From IMG/VR virus record IMGVR_UViG_3300028920_000072, positions 1 through 64,000 of that record: a DNA stretch of 64,000 nucleotides; one strand, written 5' to 3'. The translations under genes were made by a program, and so were the position numbers. This document shows positions 24,901 through 32,312 of the stretch, one piece after another. Numbering within the stretch: position 1 is the stretch's first letter; each line of letters starts with the position of its first letter. The notes under the pieces are model-generated. The model was given only the letters and a program-made list of their open reading frames with translations, searched no databases and was not told the origin of the DNA. The DNA comes from a virus.

Positions 24901-26383
24901 ACAACGTAATTTCTTAGCTGAAAAAGATGAGGAATTAGAAAAAGGAAAATTACAATATTTAACTGTAGAACAAGCGGTTGAAAAATTACGTAATGTTGAT
25001 AATTTTGTGCATGTTCCTATGGAAGCACAACTTATAGTACGTAAAAAAGAAGAAAATCCATATCTAATAGATTATAGAGGCGGTATTGATGTACAAACTG
25101 AAGGGGATGAAACTATGGAAGATCCTAACGCTATTCCGACTAAAAAAATAATATCTGGTTTTCAATCAGGCATGGATGAAGAATTGCTATCTTTGGCTAA
25201 AGAATTCAATTATGAAACAGGTGGCACTACTACTAGAGATTATGGTCAAGAAGGAAATAATAAAGTTAAGAGTAAAGCACAACAATTTGGTGTAGAAGCA
25301 GTAACAGAAAAGCAAGAAGAAGCATTTAAAGAAGCGTATCCATACAGAAACGATCCTAAATCGTTGTATTATTTGCCACGTACCGAATTGAATGTTATAA
25401 ATTCTGATGCCACGGTGTATTTTTCGGCAGATATAAATGCAACTGACGGCGGTTTACCAGCTACTCTAGGTGCTGCTCAAAGACATTCCAAGCCTTTCTT
25501 TATGTATACCCCCGAAGGACAAACATGGGAGCGTAAAGAGTGGGGAATTGGTTTCTCTAGTTCAAATGAGTTACAAAGATTACTTAGGAAATATAAAGTT
25601 AGAACTTTAAATGTTGCTGGTTCCAGACTTTCTAAGTTATCTCCTGAGCAATTACGTGAATTTAAGAGAGTGTTTAAAGAGACCATTGGGGCAGAACCTG
25701 ATACAACTACGGATACAACTCAATTATCCATATCATTTACTACAACATCTGACATTCCAGAATTTAGAACGGAAAGTTTATCCACTCGTAATCATCCAAT
25801 AACAATATATGTAGATGGGTCTGATATCAAAGGTACTGGTCAAATAGGCTATGGGGCGTATGCTAATTTTATTGGTGTTGATTATACTATGAGTGGCATA
25901 TCTGATAAAAAAGCTTTTGCTGATTTTTATAACATATCTGAAACAGATATAACTAATGCAATATCTAATCCAACTATGGAATTATTAGGCACAGTTAAAG
26001 TATTAGAACAATTTTCTAAAACAGGTGAACATTTATTAATTAGACAAGATTATGATGGAGTACAGAAGTGGATAAAAGGTGAATGGAAGCAGAAGAAACT
26101 TTGGATAAAAGATCTTGTACAAAAAGCTAGGGAACATATTGCTGCGATTGAATCTCATGGTGGTTCTGTTAGATTTGAGTGGATTCCTGGGCATGTTGGT
26201 ATACCTGGTAACGAAAAAGCAGACACATTAGCTAAAAGTAGAAAAGAACATAATAACATATCTAAGTTGGTTAAAATGTCTCCAACTATTCGTGCTACCA
26301 CAGGATCTATACAAACATCATTTGAATTTTCGGAAAAAGACATAGAAAAAGGTAAAGAAACTAAAGAGAAGTGTAATGAGTAA
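12932..26383 (+). CDS. Giant virion RNA polymerase polyprotein with zincin, YpsA-like and RNase H domains
   Basis: This 4483-residue protein is expected to enter the host with the DNA and transcribe early genes. From N to C: hydrophobic and Gly-rich segments at about 170-220 and 315-450 (possible membrane insertion during ejection); a zincin-like motif HETFH (H1706-H1710) with a likely third ligand in RLAEEFRTY; a long helical region; the polymerase core ending in YRVPVQGQNS and TGSDFDIDKLF, the DxDxD metal site (D3097, D3099, D3101) of two-barrel RNA polymerases such as YonO and phage phi14:2 gp66. About 4070-4240 is a YpsA/molybdenum-carrier-like domain (ISGFQSGMDEELL). About 4288-4440 is an RNase HI with D4295, E4350, D4373 and D4431. 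It overlaps the next gene by 8 bases. Confidence 0.85.
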   Translation: MLDKKDIFASLGSDKKDTPLGQEPVNPKTGLTEEDKKKLFEGLTGSSLGVTTIRGRVPKSYERILGEEGYHPEFGFTATQQQLAEEQSWVGQFGNMLNQMIVGEIIGGTIEGIGYLLDIQQYGDLVNGTEQEWGNWLSDVGKDLRTWTQEVSPIYVSPTAPKFNPGSWSWWMSNMPSIGSTLSLLIPATGAVKGISLLGKALNIGQKIGRTAGWMATGIGRALVSRHMENLMEASGVHEESYQIAKQELIKQYADQINQELSQSALKNPFATEEEKLAAAEVINTKWEKIINEQAKIHASKAAANTYKKQWVTVMQDIPQYLLFGMPPGLGGVVGKATKAAKTTNLSGKVARAMGMDVTKLFANKARSVAFDMLGEGGEEAYQFIINEQSKALMRKAFDPDVKHSFLDIIKENYDDGELWTSAVFGALGAGAMQAVGRGANKLFMGKADKRKIENIRSWSPAMAQAYQEYSAALASDDPIKQRQAYNSFIAINAIKADLSGNADNFVEFIEQMADNPDDATLANFNVQKEHISFLSENPELKDTIKSDMNRIDKLLRTYTKEVDKNDKISAEDKLKAAAALTHNRFLKEKTSKELNSINDEISQIESDLPGFVNSTDEVNEQGENLIYSDTGRAIKQLEYYKQSLEDTIAKRQAYMDAHDDTMGEVEKAQSKLAISVAKNRLQRAKGDLKELRQKYTKEERKNDKQILLDEPTLKEYFSAKKKKAWTELALDQLDAEKKYIESGKPFATSKDKEDTAGEDEKTRKEDSPNIDDTVEYVNKDGQTVRGKIDDILLEDESATNPMYVVRLLDEEGKLTDQTIVLDPEEIQDHFKDSTALEDSIDDISSPLTTEEEKWFEIFSEDEEIGSEGSDAINGLSYTHFDKAKNLEIRNEALDKALRDKNRDWSKAKAYYYIDVNSESFDKIYDELEDILTDAQKAVIKKLKKIQQENSDKKLTKKEIGALTIVSYPLTKEEYSVENKIKKGEDLTKEEEVISNRIHKKRRAYNSLLDRIPIFVKIVQGDEVFDGGMYLHATGHDRMHVPNSTKKKGQAAIDQYKEEKKSIARSNRSAIFWAYLKGEEPYTTGLKIGRGSLKTIDKSLPKSKRQRNLAKVLKKKFNDCKLLIANGTLSKGTTGITLYSGPVTSGGKESKFGRGYKSAGGVYIRDEEETLNGEPYAIHTNKRNMSEEHALIVLEAFRQQAYGVRKPKGKDIYETRFLKPFVFSESSLIDEDAVEGLTTGQVLELLTYHGRHRTDPTDPRFNAKGKDPKLLKALENKTLYLDIGDRALKVFGGKPTVALVYGKDKKMINLLNYSDVLEKKDDFIKWATKNLVYPVHLENRALHLELNKNFLDGRTFRIGKKDPIERKRGDRYNGFVVRNNLITADFERLADGNLYRAPFVDLNITDGKGNQRIFTKDNKPVQPVVPEQEKIKSKAEVESEKAKKEAEVEYKNPFNTRRARRVTVFRENIPSKLTDQETIVLVENISRHLEELITTDKSTPYTPSEIVDKLLKDTETYDAIVFGDRRGELNKPIKEYIKMRVAGVITRTLIDEYKYGETLTDGAKGSPTEEAVAPKVVPNVVEEYKDEDEVVKPAKVKKEVEQVAEEDIETIEDVSIDDLNSVFEDLDNNDDLFKPRQVRKELKNYTEQDLEKELKRVLKMIGRDVNDIKLIKRLVDLTGNGKLDWAAYSHDAIVLYEAAEEGTIYHETFHRVSLGYLKPIERKRLYSLAKEFYKLKEDATDDEIEERLAEEFRTYVLLQEENAPRGIMKILKDILNFIRAFFVRPNGMTKNELDAFFESIYRGDYRFSKKLEENRIKNGKKYARAIKDKEFDTIVSRDSLKNITKTLAAKLLAVNNVTDLNNVVAIDPNKLINYLRRQIKIFSVLETKEGIPEIQKQRATKVKALFVEILGDNEEGVAENFPIFHEYINAYLKDLGVRKTKEVDTFDENEEVVGKVRMDNTLKSYEVSVLDRSMASVKFLVGTLYEVADIEREVQEDGTVKIIPIKAIDETTGLTKFVDLHEVWSRALNDLHIYSTIEEMIDEMRAFAEKENRYYYYDLANKLEKRKDGKNEQIRNQFLSTFRKHKSLFIEMGFKKPRGGFSYNFVIRESSSKQLAREVVLMWNECFYLDPSIVSTGMDGNKYLNREFFHKLNADFTNLSSDYEEKLDTNKVDAKVISDTYDKLSELFDRIHVGVDVATLQTLADTFDKKTEEERVGSLISFVEKVFVGEFARKAEEEEAVEKIPRSFINDRVFYSGRENTEQSLSEAYAKAHPEKFSDMVLGAENSRYYTFSQHNLITENVLKYKTDPDFIRGKKSRFYNHHSIGLQHLLESEENRRNFDIVTFNLMRNERIRDKGSSFNKLSVIETYLIKFAALENGFMPMPVQANRSKYYFMKGLPVLNFNEVVTNITEDGYVTFSDTTLERFYGYFLDEKERIEEIKKLEKEYKAADEDGKAEIRSRMILNYHHDGSFDFKTGNARNFIHFKVFNGKNLSKLSKKEIKNLINDDLNARLKDEIDYLVGIDVILNEGEGNISNLLLQENKLMDIEDYLSETSKELGSDLESPALKVRIAEYLVNHMSSILESEKMFFADPAMFKKDKGSKFDVADDVYKRWFGPGSTGEKFAEQTDSMMDTTYNVVTLNTQTFKSKYYDRLFAKHVELNKQIFGEDKQDHAEKAAQIALKAYEKVDATDGAMLISPEFYRSLMMRLGAWSNENQKAFELLQSNKKLTPEEEVIARNIVLQPIKTVYVGSQNNNGVDHFIYDKMAMFPIFRQVVTNKHMKMLLDRMEAVGEFKGLDKIHAFKFDSATKVGNVRGIDFYLDPENRKQVNVDGLKNAVITPQMYENLRYQLVTDVHDVVEQNVASQVAKVAMGNIQKDATYGDKTGRELIQDFVKTISELSNIGTEKVKADFNIENGRISDKRLVATLLRAATSANKSEDLINALRYDEERNEIYLSIDAMTNRAWVYSRLMPMISEKTIDLTFPGNQLIQVPDYGQGVGVDEELGFSYMDEKNEFIRMESKVSERLLRDIIPNYAKLTHEQRKAFIKKNDITLIAYRVPVQGQNSIVVMKIADLLPEQSGDVIHVPLEFTALTGSDFDIDKLFVMRKYYKVNKKGEAVPVKFSTSDSSEAVKSRYIAKINELYNIHKFNEVVIPKSIREKVETFKKVEHSARLEKSKIYNDGSYNELKPLYDELKILKSKYQLAPEQDKESIMDVIYDIQERIAIVEEKRTDVETGGINDIILAVEDVKFQTIKDLLVKAGLISGDIEVFAKLPIEQQNTEKALKNRLFDIYTTILTDEKQYLNISTPLGNLVKLLEETADKYETLAKKDKNKGLESLETLTPKYQSETRFKFISSDMGIGPAALTNVHHVLTQLTEIQLKTRNNYGWNEKGRLDLSREVGEDGRKILDWTSTQIDAFVDAVKNPFIMKLNVNDATQSVVNLLLRAGLGLTTFSFVSQPILKHYAFEYFNASGSINRYSSGNIEKLVADNIMAIWAEKVNPDVSAEDLFNEDENRIDLPAILNQTQLEEDIDANKQNNSAFYIRQLNVLRHFISINQDAKALNALVLATRVDTKDYGSNPIELRQFLYNIQTLENKNKFVNLEKLISSDGEVVDGGIHLSALLKNSVLLGLELMGDKSMFATTGFAKTIRDIYDSIPGGKSSRILKELSEELYTYFISGFFIDAEDGLKMTQKQLYRLFFGLHPTDEGKDLSNDLIPDSVFNMLNKARSKNSKYYAELSNNKFIQFLTIDVDPEGVVKTFIRTPFHSFNEKWSTDDLIEDFNKLFTHEAKEIRDLARVLYIYSFYSTGFRRTMFGYNTFIPNEINKAIRLQNGKIVSFDRHVKKIVEFLNSEEGNTSMLSSAKREVFKNNWQNDEIVKVVPITAIEDSFTYGDKGAQYAFELSSKKLTRFKVGLNADGQSLFAPYIKMELFGEKNVLLEYVGYNQETKNPIYVIVPRKGYRFRGKVLNEYNIGKKMGNSILLSNDPFYLQRNFLAEKDEELEKGKLQYLTVEQAVEKLRNVDNFVHVPMEAQLIVRKKEENPYLIDYRGGIDVQTEGDETMEDPNAIPTKKIISGFQSGMDEELLSLAKEFNYETGGTTTRDYGQEGNNKVKSKAQQFGVEAVTEKQEEAFKEAYPYRNDPKSLYYLPRTELNVINSDATVYFSADINATDGGLPATLGAAQRHSKPFFMYTPEGQTWERKEWGIGFSSSNELQRLLRKYKVRTLNVAGSRLSKLSPEQLREFKRVFKETIGAEPDTTTDTTQLSISFTTTSDIPEFRTESLSTRNHPITIYVDGSDIKGTGQIGYGAYANFIGVDYTMSGISDKKAFADFYNISETDITNAISNPTMELLGTVKVLEQFSKTGEHLLIRQDYDGVQKWIKGEWKQKKLWIKDLVQKAREHIAAIESHGGSVRFEWIPGHVGIPGNEKADTLAKSRKEHNNISKLVKMSPTIRATTGSIQTSFEFSEKDIEKGKETKEKCNE

Positions 26384-29300
26384 TCCATTTTGCATAAATC
26401 CAAATAATGAAGAATATAGAGAAATGGTCTCTATATTTGGTGAAGATTTAACATATTATCTGTGGAACGAAAACGGCGGGCAACCATTAGATCATGCTCC
26501 AAACGGAGAGTATAGTAATTTATTTAATGATTTGTTTGCTTTATCTGGTAATAGGGAAGATGCGTTAGAATTAAAAGCTCAGATATATACTGAAGATTTT
26601 AAAACGATGTTCGATGGTGAAAGAGATGAAAACGGAGAACCTGTTGCAAGTAGTTTGTTTGTTACTGAAGAAGACGAAGATGAAATAACTAAAAACAGAA
26701 AACATCCTAAAGTAAAAGAAGCATTAGAAAATCCTAAATACAAACCAGGTGAAATAAATGATTTTAATAATCCATTGTCTTGGGATATAGAGAAGGAGTT
26801 TGATTTGCTTGAAAAAGAGAAGAATGACAAAGGGGAGTTGGTAGATAAATGGACTACTCTATTAGGCAGAAGAATAAAACATTATCGTAAATATAGGAGA
26901 GACAGAGCTGAGAGAATAGCAAGTGAAATAAGGGCAAAGGGACATTTAGCAGATATACGTAAAACATATAGAGGTAACACAGTTAAATATTATGTAGTTC
27001 CAGGAGTTCCTATTGGCATTAAGGGAGATAGGTATAAATACATGACTGTTGCTGGTAGGGAAATACAAACCAAAGAAGAAGATGCTCCTCATATAAGGAG
27101 ACTGTTGGGGTTTGTAAATAGACCTAAAACTAATGTTATATCTTTACTTAAAACTTTTCGTTCAGAGTATGGAGAAGTACTTGAGAATAATCCTCTCTTA
27201 AAAGCTAAATTTGATTTCATAATTAGACAAGAGGAGAAGTTAAAAACTTTACGTGTCTATAATCTACCAGAACATGATAGTCCTAATGCATATGCTGTGT
27301 ATGATCCTACTTTTCATCTCATAGGTTTTAATGTTGAAAATTTAATAGAAGAGCCTAGTTTAGAGGCTTTTGCAGAGATATTAGTTCATGAGGCATATCA
27401 TGGTATGACAGCTAAAGCAATTGATGATCCAACTTCTGAAGCAGAACGCAAGTTTAAAGCAGAAATCGAAAAGATATTTGAAACCTTTTTAGAGACAAAT
27501 AAAGACAATACTGATTACATAGAGATGTATCAAAGTGCTTGGACTAAAGAAAATAAAAAGACTGGGGAAGTTGTAAATGATGTTCATGAGTTTATAAGTG
27601 CTTTTAATTCTAATAGCGACTTTGCTGCTTCTTTAAAACCAACTATTATAAAACGCATAAGGCATGCAGTTTACAACTTTTTTGTTGATTTATTAAATGC
27701 AGTTGGTGTAGATATTTCTAAAAAAGGGGATTTTACTTATGATAAAGTCGATAGGGTAGTTAACAGCTTTATAGAAAATCAAACTAAGTTTATGCCTGTT
27801 AGTCCAACTACTTATTCTAAGCGAGACGATAATGCTAAGAAGTATGTTGCAGCAAGAGACAGCATTAAAGAAAAAATAAGGCACATTCTTGAAGGCAGAC
27901 CGAAAGAGATAGCAAAAGCTTTGCGTTCTATTGCTAATGACTTTATATTTGACAAAAAAGAGCATACATATTATCATAAGCCTACTGGTACTTGGTTCAC
28001 ATCTACGACTGAATTTTTAGCTTCTGTGGGCATAGGTGGAGTTAGAGTGTTTGAAATAAAAGAAGGTAAAGAATATGTAATAGCAAAAGGTGAAATTACA
28101 TACAATAAAGTTTTATATAAGAAAGGGCAAACTTTTGTTGGCATTAAAAATAAATCTTCTTTTAAAGGTGAAGGGGAAGTAATTAGTGTTGCCGTAGAGA
28201 GAGGTGGAAATTTGGGGAATGCCATGCATAGAAGTGTTGAAAGTATAGTAGAAGACGTAGCGTATGATATAGAAGAGGAAACTGGATTTAAAGTTGGAGA
28301 ACAAGCTATTAAAAGTCTTATAAAAATAATAGAAGACCTTAAGGGAGAATCTGGTATTGCTTTATCAGAAGTGCTAGTTGCACATCCTGAAAAAAGCAGA
28401 GCCGGTACAATCGATTTAATAATAATTGACAAAACTGGTAGAGTACATTTATTTGATTTTAAGACTAAAGAAAAGGGGTTTAGATGGTACAATAGTACTA
28501 AATATGGAGTGTCTGATAAAAAGAAGTACCATATGCAATTAAACTTCTATAAGCACATGCTTGATAAAATGTTTCCATTTAAGCTGGTCGCTAGTATGAA
28601 CGTTGTTATGTTACAACCTGATGTTGTTGGTGATGAAATAGTTGATGTAGAATTAGACAATACTATTTTTGATAGTGGTATAGATAGATTTGAAACCATG
28701 GAATCGGATTTTGCTGGAACGTATGGAGATAAGCCTGTAAGATATTCTGCTAGTGCTTTAATAGATAGAGTAAAAGAAGATATACGTGCTGACAGTTATA
28801 TGGATTTGCCTGAATTTTTATTGTTAGCATCAGAAAAATCAAAATTAACAGAAGCTGAAACTTTATTGAAAGAAACTTTAAATAAATTCAATAAGAGGCT
28901 TGATATAATGCAAGCAAGATATTCTTTTAGTAAAAGAGAAGGTTTTGAAAAATTCATGGATGAATTAGTTACATCTCAAAATGCTACTTCTGCTTTTTTA
29001 CAAATAGTAACTTATGCATATAAGCAAACCAATATAGTTAAAAAACAGTATGATGATTTAATTAAAAAAGGGGAAAGACCTACTGCAGAAACATTATATC
29101 AGTGGAAAGATTACTTAGTTGTATTTGAAGTATTAGATGATATCAAAAACTTAGTAATGGATGATCCTAGTATGTTTAGTGATCCTAAAACAATGGATAT
29201 GTTAAATTCTGCAATCGATGTTAAGAATTTTATAAAACATAAATTTTTAACTATTGGTAAGGAAATTATAGCAGAGTGGTTGGCTCCATATTATAATGGA

Positions 29301-32126
29301 ATTAGAGCAGAAATTAGGGAGAAAATACTGAGGAAGTATAGAGTAGATTTGACTAATAAAACGAGAAAATTTAGAAAAGAAGGCAATTCTAAGAAAGAAG
29401 CTAGAATAAAAGCACGTGAAGAATTAGGCACAGAGGAAGAATATGTACAAGAACAATTAACTTTAAAAGGTACAGATATAGCTAAAAAAACTTATGAATT
29501 ATTATACAAAGAATTAACATTAGCATCTAGAGATGTAAGTGAATTAACCAGATGGTTAGATAATATGTTAGATGCTAGTGATCCAGTGGTTTCTGCTGCA
29601 GTCAATGCGTTTATGGAAAAAGATGATCTTCATGAAGTCGAAGCTTTAAACAAAAGAGCAGAGCTCATAGACGATTTAACAGAATTTGAAAAAACCAATC
29701 CAAAAGGCTTACTTACCTCAGAAGAAGAATTGTATTCATTTATATTAGAACGTGATGAAGATGGTGAATTAACTCAATATTTACTTAAACCTTGGACAAG
29801 TGCTTTTGAACAGATAGAAAAAAAGCATGCGGCAGAATTATTTAAAGATTATGATTCAGCACAAGCTAAGAAGAATTTAGCAGAATGGCGTAAAGAATTC
29901 ATGCCTACTGATAAAGAAGCATATTATGATGGTTTAGAGGCACATTTAAATTTATTTGTTGTAGGTGAAGAGAAGCTTATACGAAACAATGAAGTAGATA
30001 TTATTATAACAAATTTAGTACAAGAAGAATATCGAGATTTACATGAAATGGCCGAAGAAGGAGAAATAAGTGAATTTGCTGCAGATCAAGCATTAGAATG
30101 GATGAAACTTAATAGATGGAAATATAGTCAATTTAAAGATTATACAGATCCTAAAACTAAAAAAGTCACTAAAGCAATTAATCCTAAATGGTCTGAGTTT
30201 GTTAAAGAATTAGGTATATCAACAGAATTACCTATATATGAACAGATGGCAGAAGTTGAAAAATCAACCCATCCAAAAGCTAAATTATATAATGTTTTAA
30301 TGAAATTAGCCAAAGAAGCTGATAGTATGGTACCTTATAGTTATAGATTAGGGTATCGTTTGCCTGGAGTAGCCAAAACTTCTCATGAACGAGTTAGATC
30401 AGGTCAATCCCCTGCTACTTTTTTTAAAGAAGAATTTAAAAGTAGTTTGTTTTTACGTCCAGAAGATATAGAACGTGGGGAATCGATGCAATTCAAAGAT
30501 GAATTAGGCAGAGCAAAATATTTTATTCCTATTCATTACACTGCTCAGATAGAACCAAAAAATCAATCGTATGATCTTCCTGGTATATTTTATAAGCGTT
30601 GGAGTTCTGCTAATGAATACAGCCACAAACGTCAGATATTATCTGAAATGGAAATGACTAAATTTTTTGTTGAAACAAGGGATGTGAAAAAAAGAAGCGT
30701 GTTAAATAAAATTATACCAAGGAAGATAAACAAAGGGGAAGATGATGACGATCAACCAGAAAGAATGAGTGGTAGTAATCTAGCTGCTATGTTTAGTGAT
30801 TGGTTTGAGTTGGCAGTATATGGTCGTAAGACTAAAGATACTAACAAGGGAACACCTAGTGGATTAATAAAGATAAATGAAAATTGGGTATTAGATACCA
30901 GTAAAGCAGTAGATGCATTGAATAGATATACCTCATTAAATTTACTCGGGGGCAATCTAGTGCAAGGTGTAGCTAATGTGCTAATAGGAGAAACAATGCA
31001 AGCGATAGATACTTTTGCTGGAGAACATGTTAATATGAAGAGTTTTACCAAAGCTAATCTTATATATCATTCGTGGTTGCCTAAAATGATGTTAGATTCT
31101 GGTCTGAAACAACCTCAACACAAAGGGTCTTTGATTATAGAACGATTCGGTATATTACACGGAGATCCTAGATATACTAATTTTGCTATGCGTACTCGTG
31201 TAGGTCAACAATTAAACTACGGTTCTTTGTATTTTATACAACAAGCGGGGGAACATTGGATGCAAGCTAGATTTTTATTTGCGTTGTTGTTAGACAAAAA
31301 GGCTTATGATAAGGAAGGCAATGAAATAGGTAGTATGCTTGAACAGTATCAAGTTAAAAATGGTAAATTAATTATTAATCCAAAAGTTGATTTGATTAAA
31401 TCAAAGTGGACAGCAAAAGATCAGGCAGCTTTTAAACAAAGAGCCAAGGGGTTACTTTCCAGAATGCACGGTGAATATAGTGAATTAGGTCGTGTAGCTA
31501 TACAAAGATTAGCATTAGGTCGTATGGCGTATATGTTTCGTAAATTTGTAATACCTGGTATTAAACGTAGATATGGTAGGAGAAAATATATACAAAGATT
31601 AGATCAATTTGTAGAGGGTAATTATATTACTACTGCTAAATTTGTGGCCAATTTATTTCAAGATTTAAAAATATTTAAACTTGCTTTAATGTCAGAAGAA
31701 TGGGCTAAATTAAATGATCACGAAAGAGCTAATATATATCGTACAATAGCAGAAGTAGCATTTGTTATAGGTACTACTATATTAGCTAATGTATTCTTCA
31801 GGCTAAAAGAGGACGACGATGACGATGATCGTTTCAATGCTTTTCTTGCATATCAGTTTTTTAGGTTACAAACTGAATTGTTGTTTTTCTCACCTAAATT
31901 AGACGAGGCGATAACTATATTACGTTCTCCTATGGCGAGCATGTCAGTTGTAGAAAATATAATTAAAATGTTAGGTCAAATATTTCATCCGTTTGATGAA
32001 TATGAACGTGGACCATGGAAAGGAGAATATAAGATTAAAAAGACTATGATTAATTTTGTTCCATTATATAAACAATATTATAAAGCACGAGATGTTGAAG
32101 AACAAATACCATGGTTTAAGAACTAG
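26376..32126 (+). CDS. Giant virion protein with zincin motif and PD-(D/E)XK nuclease domain
   Basis: A 1916-residue protein whose ATG overlaps the polymerase stop. Domains seen: a zincin-like HExxH (HEAYH, H338-H342) in a helix preceded by EAFAEILV; a RecB/Cas4-type nuclease at about 520-770 with the motifs GNAMHR, AGTIDLIII, FDFKTKE (near D694-K696) and QLNFYK; a long helical region (780-1900) with many charged residues; and C-terminal hydrophobic patches (FVIGTTILANVFF) before an Asp-rich run. It may help process DNA or host proteins on entry. Zinc and nuclease functions are predicted from motifs only. It is the last gene before the convergent terminators. Confidence 0.7.
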   Translation: MSNPFCINPNNEEYREMVSIFGEDLTYYLWNENGGQPLDHAPNGEYSNLFNDLFALSGNREDALELKAQIYTEDFKTMFDGERDENGEPVASSLFVTEEDEDEITKNRKHPKVKEALENPKYKPGEINDFNNPLSWDIEKEFDLLEKEKNDKGELVDKWTTLLGRRIKHYRKYRRDRAERIASEIRAKGHLADIRKTYRGNTVKYYVVPGVPIGIKGDRYKYMTVAGREIQTKEEDAPHIRRLLGFVNRPKTNVISLLKTFRSEYGEVLENNPLLKAKFDFIIRQEEKLKTLRVYNLPEHDSPNAYAVYDPTFHLIGFNVENLIEEPSLEAFAEILVHEAYHGMTAKAIDDPTSEAERKFKAEIEKIFETFLETNKDNTDYIEMYQSAWTKENKKTGEVVNDVHEFISAFNSNSDFAASLKPTIIKRIRHAVYNFFVDLLNAVGVDISKKGDFTYDKVDRVVNSFIENQTKFMPVSPTTYSKRDDNAKKYVAARDSIKEKIRHILEGRPKEIAKALRSIANDFIFDKKEHTYYHKPTGTWFTSTTEFLASVGIGGVRVFEIKEGKEYVIAKGEITYNKVLYKKGQTFVGIKNKSSFKGEGEVISVAVERGGNLGNAMHRSVESIVEDVAYDIEEETGFKVGEQAIKSLIKIIEDLKGESGIALSEVLVAHPEKSRAGTIDLIIIDKTGRVHLFDFKTKEKGFRWYNSTKYGVSDKKKYHMQLNFYKHMLDKMFPFKLVASMNVVMLQPDVVGDEIVDVELDNTIFDSGIDRFETMESDFAGTYGDKPVRYSASALIDRVKEDIRADSYMDLPEFLLLASEKSKLTEAETLLKETLNKFNKRLDIMQARYSFSKREGFEKFMDELVTSQNATSAFLQIVTYAYKQTNIVKKQYDDLIKKGERPTAETLYQWKDYLVVFEVLDDIKNLVMDDPSMFSDPKTMDMLNSAIDVKNFIKHKFLTIGKEIIAEWLAPYYNGIRAEIREKILRKYRVDLTNKTRKFRKEGNSKKEARIKAREELGTEEEYVQEQLTLKGTDIAKKTYELLYKELTLASRDVSELTRWLDNMLDASDPVVSAAVNAFMEKDDLHEVEALNKRAELIDDLTEFEKTNPKGLLTSEEELYSFILERDEDGELTQYLLKPWTSAFEQIEKKHAAELFKDYDSAQAKKNLAEWRKEFMPTDKEAYYDGLEAHLNLFVVGEEKLIRNNEVDIIITNLVQEEYRDLHEMAEEGEISEFAADQALEWMKLNRWKYSQFKDYTDPKTKKVTKAINPKWSEFVKELGISTELPIYEQMAEVEKSTHPKAKLYNVLMKLAKEADSMVPYSYRLGYRLPGVAKTSHERVRSGQSPATFFKEEFKSSLFLRPEDIERGESMQFKDELGRAKYFIPIHYTAQIEPKNQSYDLPGIFYKRWSSANEYSHKRQILSEMEMTKFFVETRDVKKRSVLNKIIPRKINKGEDDDDQPERMSGSNLAAMFSDWFELAVYGRKTKDTNKGTPSGLIKINENWVLDTSKAVDALNRYTSLNLLGGNLVQGVANVLIGETMQAIDTFAGEHVNMKSFTKANLIYHSWLPKMMLDSGLKQPQHKGSLIIERFGILHGDPRYTNFAMRTRVGQQLNYGSLYFIQQAGEHWMQARFLFALLLDKKAYDKEGNEIGSMLEQYQVKNGKLIINPKVDLIKSKWTAKDQAAFKQRAKGLLSRMHGEYSELGRVAIQRLALGRMAYMFRKFVIPGIKRRYGRRKYIQRLDQFVEGNYITTAKFVANLFQDLKIFKLALMSEEWAKLNDHERANIYRTIAEVAFVIGTTILANVFFRLKEDDDDDDRFNAFLAYQFFRLQTELLFFSPKLDEAITILRSPMASMSVVENIIKMLGQIFHPFDEYERGPWKGEYKIKKTMINFVPLYKQYYKARDVEEQIPWFKN

Positions 32127-32158
32127 GTAGCTAGTTTTAGAACAGCGATAACAAATTT

Positions 32159-32189
32159 AAAAAGGTTACTTTAATTAGTAGCCTTTTTT
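32159..32189 (+). terminator. Terminator of the late block, hairpin plus T run
   Basis: A 12-base stem (AAAAAGGTTACT with AGTAGCCTTTTT, one G-T pair) closes a 6-base loop and is followed by a run of T. It lies 33 bases after the stop of the last plus-strand gene. The A/T flanks make it symmetrical, so it may also stop minus-strand transcripts. Confidence 0.85.
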
Positions 32190-32197
32190 AATTAAAA

Positions 32198-32221
32198 AGG
32201 GGTTAGCCCTCACTAACCCCT
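32198..32221 (-). terminator. Terminator facing the minus strand
   Basis: A 9-base perfect stem (AGGGGTTAG/CTAACCCCT) with a 6-base loop. The T run (CCCCTTTTTAA) is on the minus strand only, so it should end the early-block transcript before it meets the late block. Confidence 0.75.
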
Positions 32222-32312
32222 CATAATTAAACATCAGTTTAACCATAACACAAAAACAAAAAATGTATTTTAATATTGTTTTAAGTTCTTCTAATCAATT
32301 TTTTAATTAAAT

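Noticed and set aside
27974-28492. 172-codon minus-strand frame opposite the RecB-type domain
   Set aside because: The plus-strand nuclease motifs are well formed here, so the opposite frame is an accidental open frame.
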